DNA of 64,000 nt from Methylopila henanensis (GCF_042681025.1 NZ_JBHUER010000010.1:124001-188000), one strand, 5' to 3'; counted from the stretch's first letter, positions 9,299 to 20,057 are shown. The notes: generated by a model not told the origin, from the letters alone. Program-made: numbers and translations.

Positions 9299-9907
9299 TC
9301 ACTTCTCGAACGCGGCGACGATCGTCACGGTGACGTCGTCCGACACGGCCGGGACATAGGCGCCGAGGCCGAAATCGCTGCGCTTGATCTTGGCCGTCGC
9401 GGAAAAGCCGACCGTCTCGGCCTTGTTCATCGGATTGACGCCCGCCCCATGGAACGACGCGTCGAGCCGCACCGGCTTCGTCACGCCGCGCACGGTCAGG
9501 TCGCCCTCGATCACGGCCTTTTCGCCCGAAACCGTCACGCTGCGGGACTTGAACGTCGCCGAAGGGAACTTCGCGGCGTCGAAGAAATCGCCGCCCGCGA
9601 GATGCGCCGCGAACTTGTCGGACGTGACCGACAGGCCGGAGATCGGGAAGGTCACCTCGACGGTCGCCTTGGCGGGCTCCTTGGGGTCGATCGTGAGCGA
9701 GCCCGTCGGCTGGCCGAACAGGCCGAACAGCGTCGAGAAACCGAAATGATCCACCGACCAGGCGACCTGGGTGTGGTTCGGATCGACCTTGTAGGTCCCG
9801 GCCGTCACGCGCGCGACGTCGGCTTTGCCGGGAACCTCCTGTGCGAAAGCGGGCGCGGCGGCGAACGCCAGCGTGGCGGCGAGCAGGGCGGATGAGAGGA
9901 GCTTCAT
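9299..9907 (-). CDS. YceI family periplasmic lipid-binding protein
   Basis: A 202-residue protein with a Sec signal peptide (MKLLSSALLAATLAFAAAPAFA) and a YceI beta-barrel lipocalin-like fold: GTYKVDPNHTQVAWSVDHFGFSTLFG, FPISGLSVTSDKFAAHL, LTVRGVTKPVRLDA and GFSATAKIKRSDFGLG. The family binds isoprenoid-type lipids in the periplasm and is often stress- or base-induced. Start ATG 9907 is chosen for the signal peptide; the frame stays open to 10042 without homology. Confidence 0.9.
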   Translation of the reverse strand: MKLLSSALLAATLAFAAAPAFAQEVPGKADVARVTAGTYKVDPNHTQVAWSVDHFGFSTLFGLFGQPTGSLTIDPKEPAKATVEVTFPISGLSVTSDKFAAHLAGGDFFDAAKFPSATFKSRSVTVSGEKAVIEGDLTVRGVTKPVRLDASFHGAGVNPMNKAETVGFSATAKIKRSDFGLGAYVPAVSDDVTVTIVAAFEK

Positions 9908-10013
9908 GGGCGGCTTCCTTGTGAGGTCGACCCCGTTCTTGATCCATCCACCCGCCAAGATGAAGGCGCAGGGGTTCACGCCTTCGTTTGCACGGGCGCC
10001 AGACAGGGAAACG

Positions 10014-10298
10014 TCACCTCGCCTGCCGGCTGTGGCGGACACGAAGGATGGTGACGGTCCCCTGCCCCCGTTCCACCCGGTAGTCGAGCAGATAGGCCGC
10101 CCGTCCGAAGGGAATGGCGAGGCGACGGTCGCCGCGGCGATTCACAGCCACGCCTCGGTCGGACAGCTCTCGAAGTCCAACGAACGCTTCCGCGATCAGG
10201 TCTGCGGCCCGTAGCGCCAGGGCATGGTCTTCCTGCCGCAGGAAACCGACGACGCGCTCGATGTCGGCGCGGGCCACGCGCGAGACAACGACCCTCAA
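10014..10298 (-). CDS. RelE/ParE-type toxin
   Basis: A 94-residue protein with the ParE-like pattern RVVVSRVARADIERVVGFL at the N-terminus and a C-terminal YLLDYRVERGQGTVTILRVRHSRQ. ParE/RelE toxins poison DNA gyrase or cleave mRNA at the ribosome; which one applies here is not visible. The start appears to be TTG at 10298, overlapping the antitoxin stop by four bases (TTGA), typical translational coupling of a type II toxin-antitoxin pair. Confidence 0.82.
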   Translation of the reverse strand: MRVVVSRVARADIERVVGFLRQEDHALALRAADLIAEAFVGLRELSDRGVAVNRRGDRRLAIPFGRAAYLLDYRVERGQGTVTILRVRHSRQAR

Positions 10299-10573
10299 TA
10301 TTTGCGAAGCTTCGGGAACGGAGCGTCCCGTCCCACCACGCTGGCTCTCAGCCAGTCGGCGACGTCATCGGCGTCGTAGCCCAGCCGATCGCGCTCCCAC
10401 TCGCGCGCTCGCTCTTCGAGCTCGGCGAGATCTTCGGGCGAAACGTCGACGTCGGGGGCCAGATAGTCGGCGGCGAGCATGTCGCTGACTGACATCGCTC
10501 CTTCGGCCGCGCGCCTTTCCAGCGCGACGGCCACGTCCTCGTCCACCTCGATCGTGCGCCTGCGGCCTTCCAT
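10295..10573 (-). CDS. Type II antitoxin (ParD/RHH-like)
   Basis: A 92-residue acidic protein with an N-terminal ribbon-helix-helix-like segment (RRRTIEVDEDVAVALERRAAEGAMSVSDMLAADYL), followed by an Asp/Glu-rich tail that would wrap the toxin. It precedes the ParE-type toxin with a 4-bp overlap. It probably autoregulates the operon from the short region in front of it, next to the 3' end of rpoD. Confidence 0.78.
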   Translation of the reverse strand: MEGRRRTIEVDEDVAVALERRAAEGAMSVSDMLAADYLAPDVDVSPEDLAELEERAREWERDRLGYDADDVADWLRASVVGRDAPFPKLRKY

Positions 10574-10594
10574 GGGCCTCAGCCTAGCGCAAGC

Positions 10595-12583
<1,989 letters not shown>

Positions 12584-12784
12584 ATCTTTCCAGTCTCCGC
12601 GCCGGCGCGTCCGCCGGCAACGCAACCGATCTCGGGCCGCGGCTCACGCCGTCAACCCGCCGACCGCAGCGAATCACCTGACATGTAGGTAAAGCCGCGA
12701 CGCTTTACGTCCATGTTAACCCTGCGCTAGCCCTTGCGGATCAAGGGTCGCGCCGCGCCGTAATCCCGGCCTTCGAAACTCGCG

Positions 12785-14695
12785 TCACATCGCCCTGACC
12801 GACCGGCCGGACGCGCCGCCAAAATTCTCAATCGAAGCCTCGGAGCCCTCGGCCGCGGACAGTTGCCTCTGAATTTCGACGATCCGACGGAAGTTGTCGT
12901 CCGTGAAATCACGGCCAAAGTCCTGCTCCGCCGAGCGGAGCTCCTTATGTAACGCGCGCACCTTGTTGTGCAAGGCAGCCGCATGGCGCCAAGCGACCGC
13001 CGCGTCAACAGGATCGGCGCCTTCGCCCACCCACCAGTTGCTCGAAAGCAACGCCGCGTCCGCCCGGTCGAGCAGCGCTCCGCAGTCCGCCGCCCGCAGC
13101 GCCTCACGCATCTCGTCGCGGTTGGACGCGCCATGGGCGTAGGCGTCGAGCGTCGCGCGCCGCAGCCGGTCCAGGTCGCGGGTCGACAGTTCGAGCTCGG
13201 CGAAGGCCTCCGCGAGGCTGTCGAGCAGGCTCGGATGGTTGATCGGCGCGAGCAGCAGCGCGACCTCGCGGGCCGGCAGGCGGCCTGAAGCCGCGCCGAG
13301 CAGCGGGCTCTGCCGGAGCGACGCCGAGGCAGCGATCTGGACCGGCTCAGGCGAAGCCCCGGCGCGCGACCGGCCCCCGGCGCCCGGACGACGCGCCGCC
13401 GCCGGCCCGCGACGCGACGGCTGCGCCGGCCGCCCGAACGCCTGCAGCCGGGACTGGATCGCCGTCTGGTAGTGGCGCTTCACCGTCTCGTCGCGGATCG
13501 CGGCGAGCGCCGCCCTCAGCCGATGCTCGAAGGCGGCCGCGCGCTCCGGCGTGTCGGTCGGGCCAGCCTCGAGCTCCTTGGCCCAGAGCACGTCGATCAT
13601 CGGGCTCGCGCGGGCCAGCACCGCCTCCACCGCCGCGCGACCCTCGGCGCGCACGAGATCGTCGGGGTCCCTCCCCTCGGGCAGGAAGGCGAAGCGCAGC
13701 GACCGGCCGGGCTGAAGCAGCGGCAGCGCGGTCTCGATCGCCCGGAAACCCGCGCGCCGCCCGGCCTTGTCGCCGTCGAAGCACAGGATCGGCTCCGGCG
13801 CCATCCGCCAGGCGAGCTCGAGCTGCTCCGGCGTGAACGCCGTGCCGTTGGTCGCGACCACATGGGCGATGCCCGCGCCCGACAGCGCGATGACGTCCAC
13901 ATAGCCCTCGACCGCGATCACCGTTCCGGCGGGATGCGCGGCCACCCGGGCGCGGTGATGGTTGAAGAGCGTCGCGCCCTTGTGGAACAGCGGCGTCTCC
14001 GGCGAGTTCAGGTACTTCGCCGGCGCGTCGGCGCTCATGGCGCGGCCGCCGAAGGCGATCACCTTGCCGCGCGCGTCCTGGATCGGGAACATGACGCGGT
14101 CGCGGAACCGGTCGAACGGCTCCGCGATGTCCGGCCCGGAGACGAGAAGCCCCGCCTCGACCATGTCGGCGACGGGCACGTTCTTCGCGCGCAGATGGTT
14201 GCGCAGCGCGAAACGGTCGTTCGGCGCGTAGCCCATGCGGAACGCCGCCTGAAGCTGCGGCGACAGCGCCCGGCTGGCGAGGTAGCCCCGCGCCGCCGCG
14301 CCGACCCGGTCCTGAAGCTGCGCCTCGAAGAAGAGCGCGGCCATCTCCATGATCTCGACGAGGCCGGCCCGCGTCTCGGCCCGCCGCGCCTCCTCCGGGC
14401 TTTCCTTCGGCAGAGGCACGCCCGCGAGCTCCGCGACCCGCTCCACCGCCTCGGGGAACGAGACCCCGTCGGTCTCCATCAGGAACTTGAACACGTCGCC
14501 GTGCCGGCCCGAGGAGAAGCAGTGGTAGAAGCCCTTCTGGTCGTTGACGAAGAAGGACGGCGTCTTCTCGGCGTTGAACGGCGAGAGCCCGGCGTACTCG
14601 CGGCCCTGCCGCTTCAGCTTCACGCGCTGGCCAACGATCTCCGACACCGGCACCCGGTCGCGAAGCTCGTCGAGAAAGGCGGGCGTGAAGCGCAT
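12785..14695 (-). CDS. dnaG: DNA primase DnaG with an altered zinc-ligand set
   Basis: A 636-residue primase that synthesises replication primers. It has the N-terminal CHC2-type fold (residues ~1-100), the catalytic core, TOPRIM with VIAVEGYVDVIAL and CFDGDKAGRRAG, and a C-terminal DnaB-interacting region. The zinc ligands expected as Cys-x2-His and Cys-x2-Cys are Ser38, Asn41, Cys59 and Ser62 here (GLSPFNAEKTPSF, HCFSSGRHGD), so three of four metal ligands are gone while the surrounding sequence is conserved. The gene is otherwise intact and in its usual position before rpoD, so it is surely functional. Confidence 0.96.
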   Translation of the reverse strand: MRFTPAFLDELRDRVPVSEIVGQRVKLKRQGREYAGLSPFNAEKTPSFFVNDQKGFYHCFSSGRHGDVFKFLMETDGVSFPEAVERVAELAGVPLPKESPEEARRAETRAGLVEIMEMAALFFEAQLQDRVGAAARGYLASRALSPQLQAAFRMGYAPNDRFALRNHLRAKNVPVADMVEAGLLVSGPDIAEPFDRFRDRVMFPIQDARGKVIAFGGRAMSADAPAKYLNSPETPLFHKGATLFNHHRARVAAHPAGTVIAVEGYVDVIALSGAGIAHVVATNGTAFTPEQLELAWRMAPEPILCFDGDKAGRRAGFRAIETALPLLQPGRSLRFAFLPEGRDPDDLVRAEGRAAVEAVLARASPMIDVLWAKELEAGPTDTPERAAAFEHRLRAALAAIRDETVKRHYQTAIQSRLQAFGRPAQPSRRGPAAARRPGAGGRSRAGASPEPVQIAASASLRQSPLLGAASGRLPAREVALLLAPINHPSLLDSLAEAFAELELSTRDLDRLRRATLDAYAHGASNRDEMREALRAADCGALLDRADAALLSSNWWVGEGADPVDAAVAWRHAAALHNKVRALHKELRSAEQDFGRDFTDDNFRRIVEIQRQLSAAEGSEASIENFGGASGRSVRAM

Positions 14696-14834
14696 GGGGC
14701 GAGCGACTCAGAAAGGCGACGGGTCCAGCCGGAACGATCGACCTTTATATAATAGCCCGGAACGCGAGCCGCCGCGGCGCCCGCTATTCACAAGGGACAG
14801 GCCGTGTTTTCCGTCGAGGCGGCAGGGCTGGCCC

Positions 14835-15413
14835 TCACACCTCGGGCAGATCGTCCAGCCTCAGCGCGAAAGCCGCCGGCGCACGTTCCGGGAGCAGCCG
14901 CTCCGTCGCCGCGGAGCCGGAGCGCCGGCCGTAGCCGTCCGGCCCCGGCTCGGCGAAACGGTGGATCTCCCGCCGGGCGGCGTCGATCACCCACAGCTCG
15001 ACCACGCCGAATGCGGCGTAGATCAGCGGCTTGCGGTTGAGATCGTAGTCGAGCGAGGCATCCGCGACCTCAACGGCGAGCAGCACGTCGGGCCCCTTCA
15101 GGTCCGCCTTGCGCACCGATCGCGGGAACACGACGAAATCGGGCTCGAGATAGGTGCGGTCCGAGAGATAGAGGCCGGTCTCGGGCGCGACGGTGTGGGT
15201 GTCCGGGCAGGCGCGGCCCCAGACCATGTTGAGCGCGACCTTGATCCCCTCGTGCCGGTTTCCCTTGGGCGACATCGGCACGATCTCCCCGTCGAGAATC
15301 TCCAGCCGCTCGTCGGGATCGATCAGCCCGACCTCCACCATGCGCACCACGTCGGCCACCGTGAAGCGGCGACGCAGCAGGCCTTCGGCGAGGCTTCGGA
15401 CGGGCGCGTTCAT
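14835..15413 (-). CDS. Uma2 family (DUF820) restriction-endonuclease-like protein
   Basis: A 192-residue protein of the Uma2/DUF820 PD-(D/E)XK superfamily: RFTVADVVRMVEVGLIDPDERLEILDGEIVPMSPKG, YLEPDFVVFPRSV and VLLAVEVADASLDYDLNRK, including the catalytic E...PD...EV..K arrangement. These are widespread in cyanobacteria and alphaproteobacteria; biological role is unclear. Start ATG 15413 (MNAPVRS) is favoured; ATG 15422 (MKSMNAP) is possible. It is divergent from rpsD. Confidence 0.85.
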   Translation of the reverse strand: MNAPVRSLAEGLLRRRFTVADVVRMVEVGLIDPDERLEILDGEIVPMSPKGNRHEGIKVALNMVWGRACPDTHTVAPETGLYLSDRTYLEPDFVVFPRSVRKADLKGPDVLLAVEVADASLDYDLNRKPLIYAAFGVVELWVIDAARREIHRFAEPGPDGYGRRSGSAATERLLPERAPAAFALRLDDLPEV

Positions 15414-15628
15414 GGATTTCATGCTACCGCAAGGCGGCGTCCCCGGCGAGTTCGTTGACACGCAGGCGGTCTTTCTCTACAGAGCCGCCACGTCGCGCGG
15501 GGCCGATGAGGCTCCGCGTCGGCGTTTTGCGCACCCGTGGTCCGGCGTACTCGCGACGACCGGGCCTGTCGTCCCCGCACCGGGGAAGCAGGAGGGCGCG
15601 TTCCTCAATTCAGTCCAAGGAGGACGCG

Positions 15629-16246
15629 ATGTCGAAGCGACACGCTTCTAAGTACAAGATCGACCGCCGTCTCGGCGAGAACATCTGGGGCCGCCCGAAG
15701 AGCCCGGTCAACCGCCGCGACTACGGCCCGGGCCAGCACGGCCAGCGCCGCAAGGGCAAGCTGTCCGACTTCGGCGTGCAGCTCCGCGCCAAGCAGAAGC
15801 TCAAGGGCTATTACGGCTCGATCTCCGAGAAGCAGTTCCGCCGCGTCTACGCGGAGGCCACCCGCCTCAAGGGCGACACCTCGGCCAACCTGATCGGCCT
15901 GCTGGAGCGCCGCCTCGACGCGGTCGTCTACCGCGCCAAGTTCGTGCCGACCGTGTTCGCCGCGCGCCAGTTCGTGAACCACGGCCACGTCAAGGTGAAC
16001 GGCCGCCGCGTCAACATCCCGAGCTACCTCGTGAAGGTCGGCGACGTGATCGAGGTCAAGGAGAGCTCCAAGCAGCTCGCCATCGTGATCGAGGCTGCGG
16101 CCTCCGGCGAGCGCGACGTGCCGGACTACCTCGAGGTCGACCACAACAAGATGACCGCCAGCTATGTGCGCGTACCGTCTCTGACCGAGGTGCCCTACCC
16201 GGTCCACATGGAGCCAAACCTGGTCGTCGAGTACTACTCGCGCTGA
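15629..16246 (+). CDS. rpsD: 30S ribosomal protein S4
   Basis: A 205-residue S4, the usual length. It has MSKRHASKYKIDRRLGENIWG, the S4 RNA-binding domain (LERRLDAVVYRAKFVPTVFAARQFVNHGHVKVNG) and the alphaproteobacterial C-terminus ending NLVVEYYSR. A strong SD (AAGGAGG, 15617-15623) precedes ATG 15629. Primary 16S rRNA binder in 30S assembly. Monocistronic, with a clear terminator downstream. Confidence 0.98.
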   Translation: MSKRHASKYKIDRRLGENIWGRPKSPVNRRDYGPGQHGQRRKGKLSDFGVQLRAKQKLKGYYGSISEKQFRRVYAEATRLKGDTSANLIGLLERRLDAVVYRAKFVPTVFAARQFVNHGHVKVNGRRVNIPSYLVKVGDVIEVKESSKQLAIVIEAAASGERDVPDYLEVDHNKMTASYVRVPSLTEVPYPVHMEPNLVVEYYSR

Positions 16247-16274
16247 TCAGGACCTCCGGGCCCACGGAATTACG

Positions 16275-16302
16275 AAAGGCCGCCCTTCGGGGCGGCCTTT
16301 TT
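16275..16302 (+). terminator. Rho-independent terminator of rpsD
   Basis: The stem AAAGGCCGCC (16275-16284) pairs with GGCGGCCTTT (16291-16300) across a CTTCGG loop, followed by more T residues. It starts 28 bp after the rpsD stop. Confidence 0.9.
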
Positions 16303-16462
16303 CGTTGGGAAGCGAAGCGTCGTCGGGCCGCCGCCACATGCGTGCCGGCTCACGGAGCGCCCATCCTGCCCGGACGATTCCGACCAGTGGTCGAGCTCAA
16401 CGTAAAAATCGCGGACTCCGCGCGAAAACGCGCGTGTCACGGTCGCGGTCTCAGGAATGCGC

Positions 16463-16539
16463 TGGCGACCCCGGCAGGATTTGAACCTGCGACCATCGGC
16501 TTAGAAGGCCGGTGCTCTATCCAGCTGAGCTACGGGGCC
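16463..16539 (-). tRNA. tRNA-Arg (anticodon UCU)
   Basis: A 77-nt cloverleaf on the minus strand. The acceptor stem is GGCCCCG / CGGGGTC, the D-loop TAGCTCAGCTGGATAGAGC, the anticodon loop CTTCTAA (UCU, reads AGA), and the T-arm GCAGGTTCAAATCCTGC. The CCA end is encoded. Pair 27-43 is a C-A mismatch at the top of the anticodon stem; the rest pairs well. Confidence 0.95.
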
Positions 16540-16560
16540 TGACGCGGCGTTCGGGCGTCG

Positions 16561-16866
16561 TCAGTGCGTCCAGGGCTCGGGCAGGCCGGCCCGGAAGTTG
16601 TCGGAATAGGCGGCCGTGCGAGGCGTCGCGGGCTTCGGCTCCTGCACGCGATAGGCCAGCCCCTCGCGTTCCGCGTAGGCCACCGCCTCCTCGCGCGTCG
16701 CGAAGTACAGGCGGACCTGCTGGCGGGTGTCGCCGGAGGACGTCCAACCCATCAGCGGCTCGACGCGACGCGCCTCCGCCGGCTCATGCTCCAGCACCCA
16801 GCGCCGGGCTCTGGCGGCGCCGGACTGCATGGCGTTGCGCGCAGGCTTGAAGATGCGTGCGGTCAT
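16561..16866 (-). CDS. NADH dehydrogenase (complex I) accessory subunit, NDUFS4-like
   Basis: A 101-residue protein starting MTARIFKPARNAMQSGAARARRW, with EPLMGWTSSGDTRQQVRLYFATREEAVAYAEREGL and a C-terminus ending AGLPEPWTH. This is the ETC complex I subunit family (mitochondrial NDUFS4/AQDQ homologue) found in alphaproteobacteria, a supernumerary subunit thought to stabilise complex I. It sits alone between two tRNA genes, away from nuo genes, as is usual. Start ATG 16866 chosen for the MTARIFKP family N-terminus. Confidence 0.9.
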   Translation of the reverse strand: MTARIFKPARNAMQSGAARARRWVLEHEPAEARRVEPLMGWTSSGDTRQQVRLYFATREEAVAYAEREGLAYRVQEPKPATPRTAAYSDNFRAGLPEPWTH

Positions 16867-16893
16867 CCGCTGGTCCCCAAGATGTGAAGGCGC

Positions 16894-16970
16894 TGGTCGG
16901 GGCGACACGATTCGAACATGCGACCCCCTGCTCCCAAAGCAGGCGCTCTACCAGGCTGAGCTACGCCCCG
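16894..16970 (-). tRNA. tRNA-Pro (anticodon UGG)
   Basis: A 77-nt cloverleaf on the minus strand. The acceptor is CGGGGCG / CGCCCCG, the D-arm TAGCTCAGCCTGGTAGAGC, the anticodon stem-loop CCTGC-TTTGGGA-GCAGG (UGG), and the T-arm CATGTTCGAATCGTG. The CCA end is encoded. It lies just upstream of the NDUFS4-like gene in the same direction. Confidence 0.95.
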
Positions 16971-17098
16971 AACACTGCCATTCGGAGGGGTTTTAGCCTT
17001 TTACTGCGCTCTCCGGCAACCGGTACAGAGCAGGGAAAAGCACGCCGTCCCGCCTTCCCTTCTCAGCCGGATCCCGACCGGCTTCCGGCCAGCTCTGG

Positions 17099-17506
17099 TC
17101 AGGGCGCGCCAGCGACCGCGCGGGTGACGAGAACGCCGGCGGTCGCGGAGACGCCCGTCAGGAACATACCCCAGGCGATGTCGACGAAGGTCATCGCCAC
17201 CGGCCAGCCCTTCAGGGTCGCGAAGTTCGTCAGGTCGTAGGTCGCGTAGCAGAAGCCGCCGAACAGCGCGCCCCACAGGAACGCGCCCGCCCAGGACCCG
17301 CCGAGCGACGGCATGACCGCGAAGATGACGACGCCGACCACGTACATCGCGTAGAAGGCGCCCGCGGCGACAAGGTTCGGGCGCTCCAGCATCAGCGCGC
17401 CAAGCTGGGCGCGGTAGAAATCGCGCGCGATCACCCCGAGCCACAGCATATCGAGCGCGAAGAACACAATCGCAGTCGCGACATAGGCGACGATCCAGGA
17501 CTTCAT
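17099..17506 (-). CDS. DUF2177 family membrane protein
   Basis: A 135-residue integral membrane protein with four predicted helices, starting MKSWIVAYVATAIVFFALDMLWLG. The FYRAQLG and FATYDLTN-like (YATYDLTNFATLKGW) motifs are typical of DUF2177. Function unknown. It overlaps the upstream DUF192 gene by 4 bp (ATGA at 17503-17506), so the two are co-translated. Confidence 0.85.
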   Translation of the reverse strand: MKSWIVAYVATAIVFFALDMLWLGVIARDFYRAQLGALMLERPNLVAAGAFYAMYVVGVVIFAVMPSLGGSWAGAFLWGALFGGFCYATYDLTNFATLKGWPVAMTFVDIAWGMFLTGVSATAGVLVTRAVAGAP

Positions 17507-17976
17507 CGGGACGCCTTCTGTTGGATGACCGGATGGATCGCCCGGTCGCCCGGCTTCAACCCGATACGGTCGGCCTCGCCGGCGGCGATCTCGACCACGA
17601 AACGCACCGGCCCCCCGGATTCGATCACCTCGAGCGAGAGCGGCTCCGTGCCCTTGGCGATCCGCTGCACGGCCCCGTCGGCGCGCACGAACACCATGTC
17701 GAGCGAGACGTAGGTGTTCTTCATCCACATCGCGACCGGCTCGACCTTGCCGAAGTCGAACAGCATGCCGTGCTCGGGGGCGAGAGAGCGCCGGTACATC
17801 AGCCCGGTCTGGCGCTGCTCGGGGGTGGCGGCGATCTCGACGGTGAAGGCGTGCGATCCGCTCGCGGTCTCGAAGGTCAGTCGCTCGGCCGCGGCGCGGA
17901 CGGCCCCGCCCGCCGCGACGACGACGAGCAAGGCGACGAGGGCGACGGCGCGGAAAACGCGGATCGGGAGCGGCAT
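17503..17976 (-). CDS. DUF192 family exported protein
   Basis: A 157-residue protein with an N-terminal signal/anchor (VALVALLVVVAAGGAVRAAAE) and a DUF192 domain: VEIAATPEQRQTGLMYRRSLAPEHGMLFDF, then MWMKNTYVSLDMVFV. It is a small periplasmic beta-fold family of unknown function. First gene of a two-gene unit with the DUF2177 membrane protein. Confidence 0.88.
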   Translation of the reverse strand: MPLPIRVFRAVALVALLVVVAAGGAVRAAAERLTFETASGSHAFTVEIAATPEQRQTGLMYRRSLAPEHGMLFDFGKVEPVAMWMKNTYVSLDMVFVRADGAVQRIAKGTEPLSLEVIESGGPVRFVVEIAAGEADRIGLKPGDRAIHPVIQQKASR

Positions 17977-18021
17977 GGTCCGGTTGTCGGGCGTCGCCCC
18001 CCGGACGTCAATGGGCCCGGA

Positions 18022-18615
18022 TCAATGGGAGGCGGGACCGCCGCCGACCTCGTCGGCGCGCACTTCGGCCGCCATCAGCCCCTTGGGGCCGGGTCCGTAG
18101 CGCACATAGACCGTCTGGCCCGGCTTCAGCTCCATGATGCCGTAGCGGCGCAGCGTCTCCATATGGACGAAGATGTCCGGGGAGCCGTCGCCGCGGGTGA
18201 GGAAGCCGAAACCGCGCAGCCGGTTGAACCACTTGACCTCGACCGCCTCGAGCCCGCTCGTCGGCGTCACGTTCACGTGCGTCCGCGCCGGCGGCATCTC
18301 GCCGGGGTGCCGGGCGGTGCTGTCGTCGATCGACAGCACGCGGAAAGCCTGCGCGCCCTTCGGCCGGCGCTGCGCCTCGCACACGATGCGCGCGCCCTCG
18401 TTCGCGGTGTTGAAACCGTCGCGGCGCATGCAGGTGACGTGGAGCAGGATGTCCGCGCCGCCGCCGTCCGGCACGATGAAGCCGTAGCCCTTGGCGACGT
18501 CGAACCACTTGATGACGCCGGAAACCTCGAAAAGGTCGAGCGGCGCTTCGTCCGCCAGAACGCCCGGCCCCTCGTGATCGTTCGGGGCGACGCCCCGCGG
18601 CCTGTCAGCACTCAT
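18022..18615 (-). CDS. Two-domain cold-shock protein
   Basis: A 197-residue protein with two cold-shock domains. The first (residues ~28-95) has GVIKWFDVAKGYGFIVPDGGGADILLHV; the second (~125-190) has EVKWFNRLRGFGFLTRGDGSPDIFVHM. The RNP1-like (K-G-Y/F-G-F) and RNP2-like (D-I-x-V/L-H) nucleic-acid-binding motifs are present in both. This tandem architecture is common in alphaproteobacteria. Start ATG 18615 (MSADRPRG); an extension to 18672 lacks homology. Confidence 0.88.
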   Translation of the reverse strand: MSADRPRGVAPNDHEGPGVLADEAPLDLFEVSGVIKWFDVAKGYGFIVPDGGGADILLHVTCMRRDGFNTANEGARIVCEAQRRPKGAQAFRVLSIDDSTARHPGEMPPARTHVNVTPTSGLEAVEVKWFNRLRGFGFLTRGDGSPDIFVHMETLRRYGIMELKPGQTVYVRYGPGPKGLMAAEVRADEVGGGPASH

Positions 18616-18712
18616 ACGAACCGCCCGCCCAAACACCCGGAACGCCGTCGAAGCCTCGACTCGACTGGGCACACGATAGCATCAGCTTTCGCCGGGGAAA
18701 GCAGAAAATGGC

Positions 18713-19516
18713 TCAATCAAGGCGATCCTCGCGCAAAGCTGAGGCGGACGCGGTCGAAATGACGGGATCGAAGGGCTGCAGCAGATCAACCAGATCGCAG
18801 CGCAAGACCAGATCGGCCCACGGATCGAGGTCGGTCGGCTCGCGATTGACGATCGCCAGCGTCGCGCCTGCGCGCTTGGCGATCAGCGGAAGGCCGGCGG
18901 CCGGATAGACCACGAGCGACGAGCCGAATGCGAGGAACAGATCCGCCTCCGCCGCCGCCTGTTCGGCGGCGCGCATCGCCGCCTGCGGCATCGCCTGGCC
19001 GAACGATATGGTCGCGCTTTTCAGCAGCCCGCCGCAGGTCCGGCACGGCGGCGGGTCGCCGGTCGCCTCGAAGGTCCGGCGGATGTCGTCGAGTTCGTGC
19101 CGGAGGCCGCACGACAGGCACTTGGCGTAGGTCCCGTTGCCGTGCAGCTCGACCAGCCGATGCTCGGGCACGCCGGACCGGCGGTGCAGATCGTCGATGT
19201 TCTGCGTGACGACGAGCGCGATCACGCCGTCGGCCACGAGGCGCGCGATCGCCCGGTGGGCGGCGTTCGGCTCCGCGCCGCGGGTGGCGTCGTCCATCAC
19301 GAACTTGCGGCGCCAGGCCTCGCGCCGCATCTCGGCCGAGCCGACGAAGGCGTCGAAGGCGATCGGCCGGTTGCGCGACCAGAGCCCGCCGGGCGAACGG
19401 AAGTCGGGGATGCCGGAGGCGGTCGACAGGCCAGCCCCGGTGAAGGCGACCGCCTGGCGCGAGGTCGCGATCAGCGCGCGCAGCTCCTCGGCCTTGCGGA
19501 TGTCGTTCCGGTCCAT
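18713..19516 (-). CDS. cobB: NAD-dependent protein deacylase (SIR2 family)
   Basis: A 267-residue sirtuin. It has AVAFTGAGLSTASGIPDFRSPGGLW for NAD binding, VVTQNIDDLHRRSG with the catalytic His in LVELHGNG, a zinc Cys4 site (CLSCG ... CRTCG) and FGSSLVVYPAAGLP. It removes acyl groups from protein lysines. ATG 19516 is chosen; the frame stays open to 19771 without homology. Divergent from gloA, with only 36 bp between starts. Confidence 0.92.
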   Translation of the reverse strand: MDRNDIRKAEELRALIATSRQAVAFTGAGLSTASGIPDFRSPGGLWSRNRPIAFDAFVGSAEMRREAWRRKFVMDDATRGAEPNAAHRAIARLVADGVIALVVTQNIDDLHRRSGVPEHRLVELHGNGTYAKCLSCGLRHELDDIRRTFEATGDPPPCRTCGGLLKSATISFGQAMPQAAMRAAEQAAAEADLFLAFGSSLVVYPAAGLPLIAKRAGATLAIVNREPTDLDPWADLVLRCDLVDLLQPFDPVISTASASALREDRLD

Positions 19517-19552
19517 AGCTACCCCGCGGAACCGACCGGCTGGAGAACGCCC

Positions 19553-19972
19553 ATGCGATATCTGCACACCATGGTCCGCGTGACGGACATCGACGCCTCG
19601 CTCGACTTCTATTGCGGCAAGCTCGGCCTCGAGGAGGTGCGGCGCACGGAGAACGAACAGGGGCGCTACACCCTCGTCTTCCTCGCCCCGCCCGGCCAGC
19701 CCGACGCTCAGGTCGAGCTCACCTACAACTGGGACCCGGAGGCCTATGGGGAAGGCCGCAACTTCGGCCATCTCGCCTACGAGGTCGACGACATCTACGC
19801 GCTGTGCGAGAGGCTCCAGAAGGCGGGCGTCACCATCAACCGGCCGCCCCGCGATGGGCGCATGGCCTTCGTGCGCTCGCCGGACAACATCTCGATCGAA
19901 CTGCTGCAGAAGGGCGCGGCCTTGCCGAAGGCGGAGCCTTGGGCGTCGATGCCGAACACCGGAGCCTGGTGA
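19553..19972 (+). CDS. gloA: Lactoylglutathione lyase (glyoxalase I)
   Basis: A 139-residue VOC-fold enzyme starting MRYLHTMVRVTDIDASLDFY. All four metal ligands can be seen: His5, Glu in VELTYNW, His in FGHLAYEV and Glu in SIELLQKG. It isomerises the hemithioacetal of methylglyoxal and glutathione to S-lactoylglutathione. ATG 19553 is the family start. Confidence 0.92.
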   Translation: MRYLHTMVRVTDIDASLDFYCGKLGLEEVRRTENEQGRYTLVFLAPPGQPDAQVELTYNWDPEAYGEGRNFGHLAYEVDDIYALCERLQKAGVTINRPPRDGRMAFVRSPDNISIELLQKGAALPKAEPWASMPNTGAW

Positions 19973-20013
19973 CCGGCGCCGCCGCTGGCGTGGCGCGTCG
20001 AGGAGAAAGCGGT

Positions 20014-20057
20014 GAGGCCCGCGGCGGATCGCGGATCAGGATCCGGTCGCGGGCCTC
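20014..20057. terminator. Possible hairpin terminator between convergent genes
   Basis: The inverted repeat GAGGCCCGCG (20014-20023) / CGCGGGCCTC (20048-20057) has a 24-nt loop, between gloA and the convergent PhyH-family gene. The T-run is weak, so termination is inferred only from position. The remaining ~200 bp to 20254 holds nothing else I can name. Confidence 0.4.

Noticed and set aside
12785..14695. dnaG as a pseudogene because its zinc ligands are missing
   Set aside because: The frame is intact, TOPRIM residues are conserved, and the substitutions are clean single-codon changes in an otherwise conserved motif of an essential gene.
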